DNA of 64,000 nucleotides from Desulfarculus sp. Lineage in GTDB: Bacteria; Desulfobacterota; Desulfarculia; Desulfarculales; Desulfarculaceae. The notes under the pieces are model-generated. The model made no database searches. It was not told the origin of the DNA and worked only from the letters and a program-made list of their open reading frames with translations. The translations under genes and the position numbers were made by a program. Location of the stretch: positions 1-64,000 of the forward strand of contig JACQYR010000022.1 in the NCBI GenBank assembly GCA_016208115.1. Reading direction: 5' to 3'. Below are positions 1 to 10,900 of the stretch, piece after piece. Numbering within the stretch: the first letter of the stretch is position 1; each line of letters starts with the position of its first letter.

Positions 1-199
1 TGGTCTCCACGGCCTGCTTGGCCGCGGCGATGCGGGTCTCACCCGAGGGCAGGCGGCCCTTCATGCTGCCCGAGCAGTCCAGGATCACCTCCACCATCTT
101 GGTTTTGGCGGCGGCCCGGGCCTCCAGGGGCGCCATGGCCAAGAAAACCGTCAGCGCCAAGGCCAGCCCCGCGATCAGCATCACGCGCCGAGTATGCAT
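1..199 (-). CDS. VWA-domain protein, N-terminal part only (runs off window start)
   Basis: Minus-strand translation MHTRRVMLIAGLALALTVFLAMAPLEARAAAKTKMVEVILDCSGSMKGRLPSGETRIAAAKQAVET: signal peptide followed by a MIDAS-like DCSGSM motif. Confidence 0.75.
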   Translation of the reverse strand, partial: MHTRRVMLIAGLALALTVFLAMAPLEARAAAKTKMVEVILDCSGSMKGRLPSGETRIAAAKQAVET

Positions 200-381
200 G
201 CTCTTCACTCCAGTGTGGCGTTGAGGCCCAGCCCCCCGGAATTCACAGGCTGTCATCAATTTAGTACAAGCACCGGGGCAGGCACAAGCGCCGCCATTTG
301 CCTGGAGCGCCGGCAGCGGGGTTGTGGCAAAATTGAGGGCAGGCCGCCAGCCACCGGCGGCCATCACCTTGGGGAGCCGCC

Positions 382-1176
382 ATGCTGGATGCCAACGCCG
401 CCCTGATCCGCCTGTTGATCTTCGGGGGCGGGCTGCTCTTCTTCCTGGCCTGTGAACTCATGGCCCCCTACCGGCCGGCCACGCTCTCCAAGCCCCGGCG
501 CTGGGCGGTGAACCTGGGGCTCACGGCCCTCAACTCGCTCTTGCTGGCGGCGCTCTTTGGCACGGCCAAGCTGGCCCTGGCCCAGCACGTCACCCAGCAC
601 AACCTGGGCCTCTTGAACGCCCACCCCCTGCCTTACGGCCTCAAGCTGCTCATCGCCGTGGCCTTCCTGGACTTCATGCTCTACGTCTGGCACCTGTTGA
701 ACCACGAGGTGCCGCTGTTGTGGCGCTTCCACCGCGTGCACCACAGCGACCTGAACATGGACGTCTCCACGGCCACCCGCTTCCACATCGGCGAGCTGGC
801 CGTCTCGGCCCTGATAACCCTGGGCTTGATCTACCTCATCGGCGCCGATCCCTTGAGCGTCATTGTCTTCGAGGCCGGCCTGGGGCTCTGCGCCCAGTTC
901 CAGCACAGCAGCCTCAAGGTGCCGGCCTGGCTGGAGGGCCTGTGGTGGACGCTCTTGGTGCCGCCTTCCATGCACCGCATCCACCACTCGGTAAGGATCA
1001 AGGAACGCAACAGCAACTACGGCACCATCTTCTCGCTGTGGGACCGCGCCCTGGGCACCCTGGTGCGGCATGTGGACCAGGCCGGCATCAGGATCGGCGT
1101 GGGCGGCCATTTCGATTCGGCCAGGCTGGGCCTGGGCCGGCTCTTGATAATGCCCTTCACCCGCTACGTGCGCTAA
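382..1176 (+). CDS. Sterol desaturase / fatty acid hydroxylase superfamily membrane protein
   Basis: His-box motifs (HLLNH, HRVHHSD, HRIHHS) in a hydrophobic protein. Confidence 0.85.
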   Translation: MLDANAALIRLLIFGGGLLFFLACELMAPYRPATLSKPRRWAVNLGLTALNSLLLAALFGTAKLALAQHVTQHNLGLLNAHPLPYGLKLLIAVAFLDFMLYVWHLLNHEVPLLWRFHRVHHSDLNMDVSTATRFHIGELAVSALITLGLIYLIGADPLSVIVFEAGLGLCAQFQHSSLKVPAWLEGLWWTLLVPPSMHRIHHSVRIKERNSNYGTIFSLWDRALGTLVRHVDQAGIRIGVGGHFDSARLGLGRLLIMPFTRYVR

Positions 1177-1224
1177 GGCCCCCGGGCGGCGCGGGTCGCT
1201 GACCAGCTAATAAGGAGCGCCTTT

Positions 1225-2082
1225 ATGATGCTCAAGGCCTTGTTCAGCGCCTCCCGCGACCTGAGCCCCCAGGAGGTCCGCCAGTTCATGGAGGCCCGCC
1301 GGCCCGACCAATACACCCTCTTGGACGTGCGCCAGCCCGCCGAGTACAAGCGCGGCCATATCCCCGGGGCCAGGCTCATCCCCCTGCCCGACCTGAGTGA
1401 GCGCCTCGGTGAACTGGATCCCCACAAGCCCACCATTGTCTATTGAGCCATGGGCGGACGCAGCCGGGCGGCTGCCGAGATGCTGGGGCACCGGGGCTTC
1501 GAGGAGGTCTACTCCCTGGCCGGGGGCATCATGGCCTGGGACGGGCTCACCGCCCCGGGCACCGCCACCCAGGGCCTGGGGCTGGTCAGCGGGCGGGAGG
1601 ACAAGGCCCGGCTGTTGGTCATCGCCCTGGGCCTGGAGGCCGGCCTGGGCGCCTTCTATGCCCAGGCCCAGGCCCGGGCCAGGGACCAACGCGCCCGCGA
1701 TTTATGCCAGCGCCTAGCCCAGGTGGAACAGCGCCATTGTGACCAGGTCTACGCCCTGTACCTGTGGGAGAGGCCCGACGGCCCCAATCTGGAGGACTTG
1801 TTGGGCCAGGCCCACGACCTAATGATGGAGGGCGGCGAAAAAGTGGAGCAGGCCCTGGAGAGGCTTCTTCCCCAGGGTTTCGGCGAGCAGGCGCTCTTGG
1901 AGACGGCCATGGGCATCGAGGCCCAGGCCCTGGACCTCTACCTGCGCATGAGCCACAAGCTGGCCCAGGACCAGGCCCGCCAGGCCCTCTTTGACCTGGC
2001 CCAGGAAGAGAAGGCCCACCTCAAGGCCCTGGGGGCGCTATTGGAGCAGATCAGCCAGGAGGCCGGCGCCCAGGCCGGGTAA
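1225..2082 (+). CDS. Candidate selenoprotein: rhodanese domain with Sec (UGA 1444-1446) fused to a rubrerythrin/ferritin-like domain
   Basis: ORFs 1225-1446 and 1450-2082 share a frame; reading through TGA gives HKPTIVY-U-AMGGRSRAAAEMLGHRGFEEVYSLAGGIMAWDG, a canonical rhodanese active-site loop with U replacing the catalytic Cys; C-terminal part carries Glu/His ferritin-like helices. Confidence 0.85.
1444..1482 (+). promoter_or_regulatory. Candidate bacterial SECIS hairpin downstream of UGA
   Basis: 6-bp stem GCAGCC (1460-1465) / GGCTGC (1470-1475) with loop GGGC, about 19 nt after the UGA. Confidence 0.55.
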
Positions 2083-2122
2083 CACCGGCTGCCGGCCCCA
2101 AGGCGGCGCGCGCTGCCCGCCG

Positions 2123-3139
2123 TCAACCCATGCGCAGCTTGGGGCAGGCGTGGCAGCCCGGCGGCGGAGAGCCCCGGCCCAGGCTGTGGCGGAAGGCCCG
2201 GTATTCGCGCCCGCGCCAGATGTCCTCCAGCAATTCCTGGTTGACGTCTCCGAATCGCTCCTGCCGCCAGGGCCGCATGCCGCCCTCTTGCCAGGCCAGG
2301 GGCCGGGGCGCGGACAGGTTGTGGAAGACGCAAGGCATGATCTGACCCGCCGCGCTGACCACCATGGCCTTGTCCAGGTTCTCCGTGCAGGGTCCCAGCG
2401 CTCCCCCCGGCGGGCGGGCCAACTGGTGGTGCCAGGCCAGGCCGGCCTGGGCCGCCCCCTGGGCCGCTCCTTCCAGTATGGCGGCCACCCGCTCGTATTC
2501 GGCCTGGTCCCGGGGCCAGAGGGCCTCGGCGGCCAACTCGGGGCTGGTGACCAGGTCCAGGGTGCTCACCACCACCGCCGCCACCCCCCGGTCCTTGAGC
2601 AGCCCCGGCAGGCGCGTTACATCCTCCAGGCGGGAGCGCAGGGCCAGGTAGGCCACGTGGACGGCTGGAAGGTCGCTCCCGGCCTGGGCCTTGGCCTGGG
2701 CCAGGTGTTCCATGGCCCCCAGCACCTGGGCCAGGCTGGTCCCCCGGCGAATCTCGTCGTTACGCTCGTCAACTCCGGCCAGGGACAAACCCACCACCTC
2801 CAGGCCCTCGGCCACCATGCGCCGGGCCGCCTCGGCGTCCAGGAGGGTGGCGTTGGTGGTGGTCCCCACCTGGCAGCCCTGGCCCCGGGCCAGGCGGACC
2901 ATGGTCCAGAAGCCGGGGTTGAGCAAGGGCTCGCCCCAACCCTGGAGGTGGACCAGGCGGGCGCGCCTTAGGGAAGGCAACAGGCGCCGGAAGGTATCCA
3001 GGCTCATCAGCCGGCCCTGCCAGTCCGGGGCCAGGGTGGTGTGGGGGCAGTAGAGGCAGCGGGCGTTGCACAGGGAGCTGACCTCCACCTGCACCCAATC
3101 CCATCGCCGCCCCCAGCCGGGCAGGAGCCATTTGAGCAT
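2123..3139 (-). CDS. Radical SAM / SPASM-like protein
   Basis: CNARCLYC (CxxxCxxC-type) motif, GWGEPLLNP, C-terminal Cys residues. Confidence 0.85.
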   Translation of the reverse strand: MLKWLLPGWGRRWDWVQVEVSSLCNARCLYCPHTTLAPDWQGRLMSLDTFRRLLPSLRRARLVHLQGWGEPLLNPGFWTMVRLARGQGCQVGTTTNATLLDAEAARRMVAEGLEVVGLSLAGVDERNDEIRRGTSLAQVLGAMEHLAQAKAQAGSDLPAVHVAYLALRSRLEDVTRLPGLLKDRGVAAVVVSTLDLVTSPELAAEALWPRDQAEYERVAAILEGAAQGAAQAGLAWHHQLARPPGGALGPCTENLDKAMVVSAAGQIMPCVFHNLSAPRPLAWQEGGMRPWRQERFGDVNQELLEDIWRGREYRAFRHSLGRGSPPPGCHACPKLRMG

Positions 3140-3202
3140 GCCGCTTCCTCGTAAAGCGGCTCCCGCCGCCGGTTGGGCGGCGAGAGCCGGGAAGGGCCGG
3201 TC

Positions 3203-4747
3203 CTACATCTTGGGCGGGGGAAACAGGACGCCGCCGAAGATCAGGTAGGCCAGGATGAGGGTCCAGATGATGTTGACACTCTGGGCGATCACGAAGGCCA
3301 CGGCCGGCCGGCCGCCGCCCATCTTGGCCAGGTCGCCGAAGTGGGTTTCCAGGCCGATGCAGGTGAAGGCCAGGGCGAACCACCAGGTGCGCATGCCTCC
3401 CAAGGGTCCCTTGACCACCTTGATGGTGTCGGGCGAGAGCAGGAAGGAGAAGACCAGGGAGGAGATCATGAAGCCCAGCACGAACTTGGGAAAGCGGTTC
3501 CATATCTCGATGGCCCCGGGCCGCTCACTCTCGGGCAGGTCGCGGCACTCCTTGTAGGTCCACCAGATGGCCAGGAAGAAAGCGGCGAAGCCGATGAAGA
3601 CGTTCTGGCTCATCTTGACGATTACGCCGGTCTTCATGGCCGTCTCGCTTATCAAGGCCCCGGCGGCCACCACCGAGCCGCTGGTGTCCAGGGTGCCGCC
3701 CAACCAGGCCCCGGCCACCACGTCGGGCATGCCCACCCACTTGGCTATGGCCGGCTGCAAGACCAGCATGGGTATGGCGCAGATCAGGGTTATGGAGGTG
3801 ACGTAGCTCATCTTCTTGGGGTCGGCCTTGATGGCCCCGGCGGTGGCGATGGCCGCCGAGACGCCGCAGATGGACACGGCGCTGCTGAGCAGGGCCGAGA
3901 AGTCCTGGTCAATGCCCATTTTCTTGTGCGAGAGCCAGTAGCAGAAGTACCAGATGACCGCGATGACCAGGGCGGCTTGGACGATGCCGTAGATGCCGGC
4001 CTGCACGATCTCGCCGAAGAGGATGCCCGTGCCCAGGATGACCAGACCGGTCTTGATGTAGAACTCGGTCTGCACCGCCGGTTTGAGCCACTGGGGCAGG
4101 CCGACCACATTGGAGACCACGAGCCCCAGGGCCAGGCACCACAGCACGTATTCCAGGCCCAGTTCGTTGACCGAGAAGTTGCCGGCGATGAATTGAGATA
4201 CCCAGGCGATGATGAAAACCACCGGGAACCCCACGATGAACTGGCCGGCGCTTTGGCCCAGCAGCACCAGGCCTATCAAGGCCAAGACCCCGAAGCCCAC
4301 CAGCAGATAAAGTGACCACAGCAGGTTGTCGGCGGCGAATATCTTCTCCAGGAGCGCCCCGGAATTGGCTGAGAGCTTCTTGGTGATCTCCCCCACCGAC
4401 TTCTTGAAGTCCTTGTCCTTGACCGGCTTTAGCGCCTCGTCCACCTTTTTGGCCGCGTCGCCCACGGCCTTGCGCTCACCCTTGACCATGGCCTGCTGCA
4501 AGGCCCCCAGGGCCGTGGCCGCGCCGGCTTCGCCCTTTTTCTCCGAGAGCTTGGCCAGGGCCTCCACCACAGGCACGTTTTCCTTGATCAGCCCGGCGAA
4601 CTCGCCCTCGGTGGTCCACTTGAACTTGGGCGGCTTGACCGTCAGGCCAGCCAAGACCAGGGCGATGATGAGGAAGCCCAACCAGACGGCCAGCCAGTCC
4701 TCCGTGCGATACAGAATGGATAACCCCTTGTTTTCACCGTTTGCCAT
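3203..4747 (-). CDS. YeiH-type putative sulfate exporter family membrane protein
   Basis: Multi-TM protein with VWCLALGLVVSNVVGLP, KTGLVILGTGILFGEIV, SICGVSAAIA; start reassigned to MANGENKG. Confidence 0.75.
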   Translation of the reverse strand: MANGENKGLSILYRTEDWLAVWLGFLIIALVLAGLTVKPPKFKWTTEGEFAGLIKENVPVVEALAKLSEKKGEAGAATALGALQQAMVKGERKAVGDAAKKVDEALKPVKDKDFKKSVGEITKKLSANSGALLEKIFAADNLLWSLYLLVGFGVLALIGLVLLGQSAGQFIVGFPVVFIIAWVSQFIAGNFSVNELGLEYVLWCLALGLVVSNVVGLPQWLKPAVQTEFYIKTGLVILGTGILFGEIVQAGIYGIVQAALVIAVIWYFCYWLSHKKMGIDQDFSALLSSAVSICGVSAAIATAGAIKADPKKMSYVTSITLICAIPMLVLQPAIAKWVGMPDVVAGAWLGGTLDTSGSVVAAGALISETAMKTGVIVKMSQNVFIGFAAFFLAIWWTYKECRDLPESERPGAIEIWNRFPKFVLGFMISSLVFSFLLSPDTIKVVKGPLGGMRTWWFALAFTCIGLETHFGDLAKMGGGRPAVAFVIAQSVNIIWTLILAYLIFGGVLFPPPKM

Positions 4748-5138
4748 GACCGAGCACCTCCTTTTAGTGGTGTCACCAAAGAAGCGGCTCTGGGCTGGGG
4801 TTGGTGGTGAAGGCCCAAAGGTTGGATTTCCCCAGCAGGGTCGCTGTACCGGAAAAACCTCGCCGCGCATCCTCCTTGTTTGAATCCACAATCTTGCCCA
4901 ATTCCAGGCCAACGGGGCTACTATCCATTTGGCTTGCCTGGCCCGCCAGCGGCGCTTCCCTGGCGGATTAACCTTATACGCAAAAAATATTAATCCACTT
5001 CCAGCTTGCTGGTCAATCTAGTTTGAGAGAATGTGAAAATTGCGAAGGGCCGGGAAGAAAGGCGGTCAGGCGGGGGCTCGTTCCGGTCCTGGTCATTGGG
5101 GGTTGACCAGCGCCAACGCAAGAGCGCGCCTTCTGGCG

Positions 5139-6641
5139 CTAGGCCCCACCCAGGCCGGCCAGGAGACGGGCGTGCAGGTTGTCGAAGCCGCCGTTGCTCA
5201 TCACCAGGCACAGGTCGCCGGGCTTGAGCTCTTTCAGCAAGGCGGCCAGCAGGGCGTCGCTGTCGGTAAAGGCCCGGGCCGGGACCCCCCGCGCTTCCAG
5301 GTCGGCGGCCAGGCGGGCCGAGGAGAAGCGCTCGGCGGCGGGCAAGTCTTGCACGCCCGGAGGCTCGCGCAGGAAGACCAGGTCGGCGCGGTCAAAGGCC
5401 AGGGCGTATTCCTCCTGAAAAAATGCCCGCTTGGAGGTATTGGTGCGCGGCTCAAAGACCGCCACCAGCCGTCCCTGGCCCGGCCGCCAGCCCGGCAGGC
5501 CGAAGCCCTTGACCGCAGCCACGGTCTCGCGCACCGCCGTGGGGTGGTGGGCGAAGTCATCCACCACCACCACCCCGCTGGCCAGCCCGCGCACCTCCTG
5601 GCGGCGGCGCACCCCGCCAAAGCCGGCCTGGAGCGCGGCTGCCCGCGCGGGTTCCAGCCCGGCGGCCACCAGGGCCGCGCAGGCCGCTGTGGTGTTCAGG
5701 GCGTTGTGCAGGCCGGCCAGGGGCGAGAGGAAGTCCAACTCCAGGCCCGTTGGCGTGCGCACCCGCAGTTGGGCGCCCCCCGCCGGGGCCGGCCGCGCCG
5801 AGATCAGGCGCCAGGCGCAGTCCTGGCCCTGGCCGTAGGTCAGCACCGGGCAGGGGGCCTGCTGGACCCGGGCCAGCACCTCGGGGCTGTCGCCCCAGGC
5901 CAGGATGGTGCCGCCGGGCGGTAGGGCGCCCACCAGGAGGTCAAAGGCCCGGCGCACGGCGTTCAGGTCGGCGTAGATGTCGGCGTGGTCGAACTCGCAA
6001 GAGGTCAGAATGGCGATGCGGGGCCGATAGTGCACGAACTTGGGCCGCTTATCAAAAAAGGCCGTGTCGTACTCGTCGCCCTCCACCACGAAATGGGGGC
6101 CAGCGCCGTCGGCGAAGTTCTGGCCGCCCTCCAGCATGATGCCGCCCACCAGAAAGCCGGGGTCCAGGCCGGCGCGCATCAGCGCGCTGGCCATGATGGC
6201 CGTGGTGGTGGTCTTGCCGTGGGTGCCGGCGGCCACGATGCTCAGGCGCTCCCTTATGAAGAAGCGGGCCAGGGCCTGGGGCAGCGACAGGTAGGGGATG
6301 CCGGATTGGGCCAGGGCCAGGGCTTCGGGGTTGTCGCGGCGGATGACGTTGCCCACGATGACCAGGTCGGGCCGGGGCTCCAGGTTATGGGCGGCGTAGC
6401 CCCCGGACACGGATATGCCCAAGCCGGCGCCCATGGCCACGCCGCCGATGCCCATGAGGTGCACGGAGGAGATGGCGTCGGGGGCGGTGTTGAGGGCGGG
6501 GTCTAGGGATGGCTGGTGGGTCATGGTATCACCGGATGATGTAATGATGTCATGGCGGTCTTCGTTAAAACCCCAGCAGCGGCCAGGCCTCCCGGTGCAC
6601 CAGCCGGCGGAAGGCCTTGATCTGGTCGTTGCCGCGTCCAT
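5139..6641 (-). CDS. mpl: Mpl-like UDP-N-acetylmuramate:L-alanyl-gamma-D-glutamyl-meso-diaminopimelate ligase, with apparent in-frame internal deletion
   Basis: AGTHGKTTTTAIMAS, EGDEYDTAFFDKRPKFVHY, EFDHADIYADL, DDFAHHPTAVRET; N-terminal region shortened (see findings); true start likely MTHQPSLD. Confidence 0.8.
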   Translation of the reverse strand: MDAATTRSRPSAGWCTGRPGRCWGFNEDRHDIITSSGDTMTHQPSLDPALNTAPDAISSVHLMGIGGVAMGAGLGISVSGGYAAHNLEPRPDLVIVGNVIRRDNPEALALAQSGIPYLSLPQALARFFIRERLSIVAAGTHGKTTTTAIMASALMRAGLDPGFLVGGIMLEGGQNFADGAGPHFVVEGDEYDTAFFDKRPKFVHYRPRIAILTSCEFDHADIYADLNAVRRAFDLLVGALPPGGTILAWGDSPEVLARVQQAPCPVLTYGQGQDCAWRLISARPAPAGGAQLRVRTPTGLELDFLSPLAGLHNALNTTAACAALVAAGLEPARAAALQAGFGGVRRRQEVRGLASGVVVVDDFAHHPTAVRETVAAVKGFGLPGWRPGQGRLVAVFEPRTNTSKRAFFQEEYALAFDRADLVFLREPPGVQDLPAAERFSSARLAADLEARGVPARAFTDSDALLAALLKELKPGDLCLVMSNGGFDNLHARLLAGLGGA

Positions 6642-7635
6642 AAGCCACGCGGTTGGTGAGTAGCACCAGGCCGCGGTTGGTCGCCGGGTGCCACCACAGG
6701 CTCACACCGGTGAAGCCCAGGTGGCCCACGCAGCCGGGGGGAGCATTGCCGCCGGCCTGGCTCTCGGCGCCACTGGGGGTGTCGAAGCCCGGAGTGCGGC
6801 TGGAGCCGGGCGTGGAGCGGTCAAGCTCGAAGAGCCGCCGCACCCGCTCGGCGGGCCAGGGGCCGTCGCCCTGGGCGGCGCGGCACAGGGCGTCCATGAC
6901 CCGGGCCACCTCCAGGGCGCCGCCGAAGAGACCGGCGTGGCCGGCCACCCCGCCCAGGCTATAAGCGTTCTCGTCCTCCACCTGGCCGTGGATGAGTGGC
7001 CGGCCGGGCAGGGGGCCGCAGGGCGCGATGCGCGCGGGCGACAGGGGGGGCTCCTGGGCCAGGGGGAAATAGCAAGGGCCGTCCACTCCCAGGGCGGCGT
7101 GGATACGCCCCAGCAGGGCCTCCAGGGGCGCCCCGGCCAGGCGCTCCAGGATCAGGCCCAGGAGCATGTAGCCAAGGTCGCCGTACAGGGCCTGGTGGCC
7201 GGGAGGATGGGCCAGGGGCTCGTTCATGAGCATGGCCAGCAAAAGCCCCCGGCGCATGGCCGGCGGGTTGCTGTCCAGCACTTGGTGGAAGGGCTGATAG
7301 GGGGCGAAGCCCGCCGCGTGGGTCAGTAGTTGCTGAATGGTGATGGCGGCCTTGTCCACGGGCACCGGCCGGCCCAAGAAATCGCCCAGCTTGGCCTTCC
7401 AGGGCAGGCGACCCTGGCAGGCCTGGTCCAGGGCCAAGAGCGCCGTGGCCAGGGGCTTGGTCAGCGAGGCCAGATCAAACCAGGTGTCGGGTTGGGCCGC
7501 GCCGGCGGCGTGCAGGAAGGCCGGAGCGCTATCCCGCCAGGCCAGGAAGACCATGGCCGGGGCCACGCCCTGCTCCACGCCCTGGTCCAAAAGCCCGGCC
7601 AGGCGGGGCCACTCAGGCAAGGCCCAGCCCCACGG
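6565..7635 (-). CDS. Beta-lactamase-family serine hydrolase
   Basis: SLTKP (SxxK) motif, LLTHAAGF, YGDLGYMLLG; start uncertain, overlaps end of the LD-carboxypeptidase gene. Confidence 0.8.
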   Translation of the reverse strand, partial: PWGWALPEWPRLAGLLDQGVEQGVAPAMVFLAWRDSAPAFLHAAGAAQPDTWFDLASLTKPLATALLALDQACQGRLPWKAKLGDFLGRPVPVDKAAITIQQLLTHAAGFAPYQPFHQVLDSNPPAMRRGLLLAMLMNEPLAHPPGHQALYGDLGYMLLGLILERLAGAPLEALLGRIHAALGVDGPCYFPLAQEPPLSPARIAPCGPLPGRPLIHGQVEDENAYSLGGVAGHAGLFGGALEVARVMDALCRAAQGDGPWPAERVRRLFELDRSTPGSSRTPGFDTPSGAESQAGGNAPPGCVGHLGFTGVSLWWHPATNRGLVLLTNRVAYGRGNDQIKAFRRLVHREAWPLLGF

Positions 7636-8548
7636 TGAGCCGGCCGGCCTGGCCGTCAATCTCGGCCAGGGCCCCCAGGGGCAGCAGGCGGTTGGCGCTG
7701 CCGTGGCCAAAGGGCAGGCCCCTGACCACCGGCACGCTCAGACCGGCCAGGCGGCGCAGCACGGCCTGCTCCAATTGGGGCGGGGGCGTGGCGTCCTCGC
7801 TGAGCCAGCCCACGGCCACTCCCGCCACCTGGCCGAGCACGCCGGCCAACTCCAGTTGGGTGAGCAGGCGGTCCAGGCGATAGGCGGCCTCGCCGGTGTC
7901 CTCCAGGAGCAGGATGGCGCCCTTCAGCGGCGGGAACCAGGGGGTGCCCAGCAGGTGGCAGAGCAGGGTGAGGTTGCCGCCCATGAGCGGGCCGGCGGCA
8001 AGCCCGGGGCCCAGGCCGACGCCGGCCAGGCTCAGGGGCCAGGGCCGGCGGCCCGCCAAAAGGGTGGCCAGGTCGTGGCGGCTGGGCCCGTCCAGGCGGG
8101 GCAGTTGGGTGAGCACCGGGCCGTGCAGGGCCACCAGGCCCTGGCTGGCCAGGGCGTTGAGCAGGCAGGTGAGGTCGGAGAAGCCCAGCAGGCAGCCGCC
8201 GGCTTGCGCGCAGGCCGCCAGGTCCATGAGCGGCAGGAGCCGGCTGCACCCGAAGCCGCCGCGCACGGCCATGACCAGGCCCAACTCGGGGTCGGTCAGG
8301 AGCGCCTGCAAATGGCCGGCGCGCTCTTGGTCGTTGCCGGCGAAGTAGCCGTCGCGGCCGGCCAGCTCCTGGCCGGCGCGCACGGTGAGCACTGGGGCCA
8401 GCTCCTGGAGCGCCTCCAGCCCGGCCTGAAGGGCCTCGGGCGCGAAGGCCCCGGCCGGCGCGGCCAGGGCCAGGGGCTGGCCGGGCCGGGGCCAGCGGGG
8501 GGGGCGGGCCAGGGCTGGGGCCTGGTCGGGTGGCGCGGGGTGGCCCAT
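7613..8548 (-). CDS. LD-carboxypeptidase (peptidase S66 family)
   Basis: VRGGFGCSRLLPLMD, LLGFSDLTCLLNAL, LLLEDTGEAAYRLDRLLTQL. Confidence 0.85.
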   Translation of the reverse strand: MGHPAPPDQAPALARPPRWPRPGQPLALAAPAGAFAPEALQAGLEALQELAPVLTVRAGQELAGRDGYFAGNDQERAGHLQALLTDPELGLVMAVRGGFGCSRLLPLMDLAACAQAGGCLLGFSDLTCLLNALASQGLVALHGPVLTQLPRLDGPSRHDLATLLAGRRPWPLSLAGVGLGPGLAAGPLMGGNLTLLCHLLGTPWFPPLKGAILLLEDTGEAAYRLDRLLTQLELAGVLGQVAGVAVGWLSEDATPPPQLEQAVLRRLAGLSVPVVRGLPFGHGSANRLLPLGALAEIDGQAGRLTVGLGLA

Positions 8549-8563
8549 GAACTTGGCCGGTGC

Positions 8564-9331
<768 letters not shown>

Positions 9332-9407
9332 TTTGCTAACCCCGCGTATGATTCAATCAGCCTGCCCGCTTTGGGCACCCGACTTCTGACTGCCTTATGC
9401 TCTGCTA

Positions 9408-9512
9408 CCCTGCAACGGGAGCCGCCAGCCCTGGCCGGAGAGAGGGCGCCACGCGACCCGTTTGTGCCCAGCGGGTGGCACCCCTCTATGCCCCGCCGGG
9501 GGCACTCGGCCC
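9408..9512 (+). repeat. Dispersed extragenic repeat family 2, copy 1 (3' end of glmM)
   Basis: CTGCAACGGGAGCCGCCAGCCCTGGCCGG...GCGACCCGTTTGTGCCC...GGGGGCA shared with 18632-18746 and 19205-19290. Confidence 0.6.
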
Positions 9513-10889
9513 TTGCCCGCACCATGCTCGACGACCCCTCACCGGGAGCTGGCGAGCCTGGGCCACGTCGTTCATCAGGTCCTGGTCCAAGGCCTCCACC
9601 ATGATGCGCAACAGGGGCTCGGTGCCCGAGTAGCGCACCAGGATGCGGCCGTTCTCGCCCAGGCGCTCCTCCTGCTGGCGCATGGCCTTGACCATGCCCG
9701 GCACCTCCGACAGCGGTGGACGGCCGCCCACGCGTAGGTTGATGAGCACTTGGGGCATGCGGGTCATGATGCGCTTGAGTTCGCACAGGGGCTTGCCGGT
9801 GAGCACCATGATGGACAGCACCTGCAGGGCCGAGAGCACGCCGTCACCGGTGGTGTTGTGGTCCAAAAAGATCAGGTGGCCGCTCTGCTCGCCGCCCAGG
9901 TTGTAACCGCCCTTGACCATGGCCTCCACCACGTAGCGGTCGCCCACCTTGGTGCGCAAGAGGCGGATGCCGCGGTCGCGCAGGCAGAGTTCCAGGCCCA
10001 GGTTGCTCATCACCGTGGCCACCACGGTGGCTTTTTTAAGCGAGCCGCGGCCTATCATGTCGTCGGCGCAGATGGCCATGATCTGGTCGCCGTCTATGAT
10101 CTCGCCCTCCTCGTCCACCATTATCAGGCGGTCGCCGTCGCCGTCAAAGGCCACGCCCATGTCGGCCTGGCCGCTTTTCACCATCTGCTGGAGGCGCTCG
10201 GGGTAGAGCGAGCCCACGCCGGCGTTGATGTTGGTGCCGTCGGGGTCCACGCCTATGAGCCTTAGCTGGGCGCCCAGCTCCCCCAGCACCGCCGGGGCCA
10301 CCTTGTAGGTGGCGCCGTTGGCGCAGTCGCAGGCTATGGTCAGGCCATCCAGGGTGTATTCGCCGGGGAAGCTGTTCTTCAAAAAGACTATGTAGCGGCC
10401 CAGGGCGTCGTCAATGCGCTTGGCCTTGCCCACGGCCTGGGCGGTGGGCCGCGGCGCCGTGCCGGTCTGGTCGCGCAGGTTGTTGACGTACTCCTCGATC
10501 TGGGCCTCCATGGCATCCGGCAGCTTGAAGCCGTTCTTGGCGAAGAGCTTGATGCCGTTGTCCTGGTAGGGGTTGTGGCTGGCGCTGATGACGATGCCGG
10601 CGTCGGCGCGCATGTTGCGGGTCAAAAAGGCGATGGCCGGCGTGGGCAGAGGCCCCACCAACAGGGCGTCCACGCCCATGGAGCAGATGCCGGCCACCAG
10701 GGCGTTCTCCAGCATGTAGCCCGAGAGCCGGGTGTCCTTGCCGATCATGATCTTGTGGCGGCTGGAGTGGCTTCGTAGCACGTTGGCCACGCCCTGGCCG
10801 ATGCCCATGGCCATCTCCACGGTCATGGGGTGGACGTTGGCCACGCCGCGCACGCCATCGGTGCCGAAGATATTGCGTTGGGTTGCCAT
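9486..10889 (-). CDS. glmM: Phosphoglucosamine mutase
   Basis: [41 protein letters not shown]-terminal tail encoded by a dispersed repeat. Confidence 0.95.
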   Translation of the reverse strand: MATQRNIFGTDGVRGVANVHPMTVEMAMGIGQGVANVLRSHSSRHKIMIGKDTRLSGYMLENALVAGICSMGVDALLVGPLPTPAIAFLTRNMRADAGIVISASHNPYQDNGIKLFAKNGFKLPDAMEAQIEEYVNNLRDQTGTAPRPTAQAVGKAKRIDDALGRYIVFLKNSFPGEYTLDGLTIACDCANGATYKVAPAVLGELGAQLRLIGVDPDGTNINAGVGSLYPERLQQMVKSGQADMGVAFDGDGDRLIMVDEEGEIIDGDQIMAICADDMIGRGSLKKATVVATVMSNLGLELCLRDRGIRLLRTKVGDRYVVEAMVKGGYNLGGEQSGHLIFLDHNTTGDGVLSALQVLSIMVLTGKPLCELKRIMTRMPQVLINLRVGGRPPLSEVPGMVKAMRQQEERLGENGRILVRYSGTEPLLRIMVEALDQDLMNDVAQARQLPVRGRRAWCGQGPSAPGGA

Positions 10890-10900
10890 TGCGATTCTCT

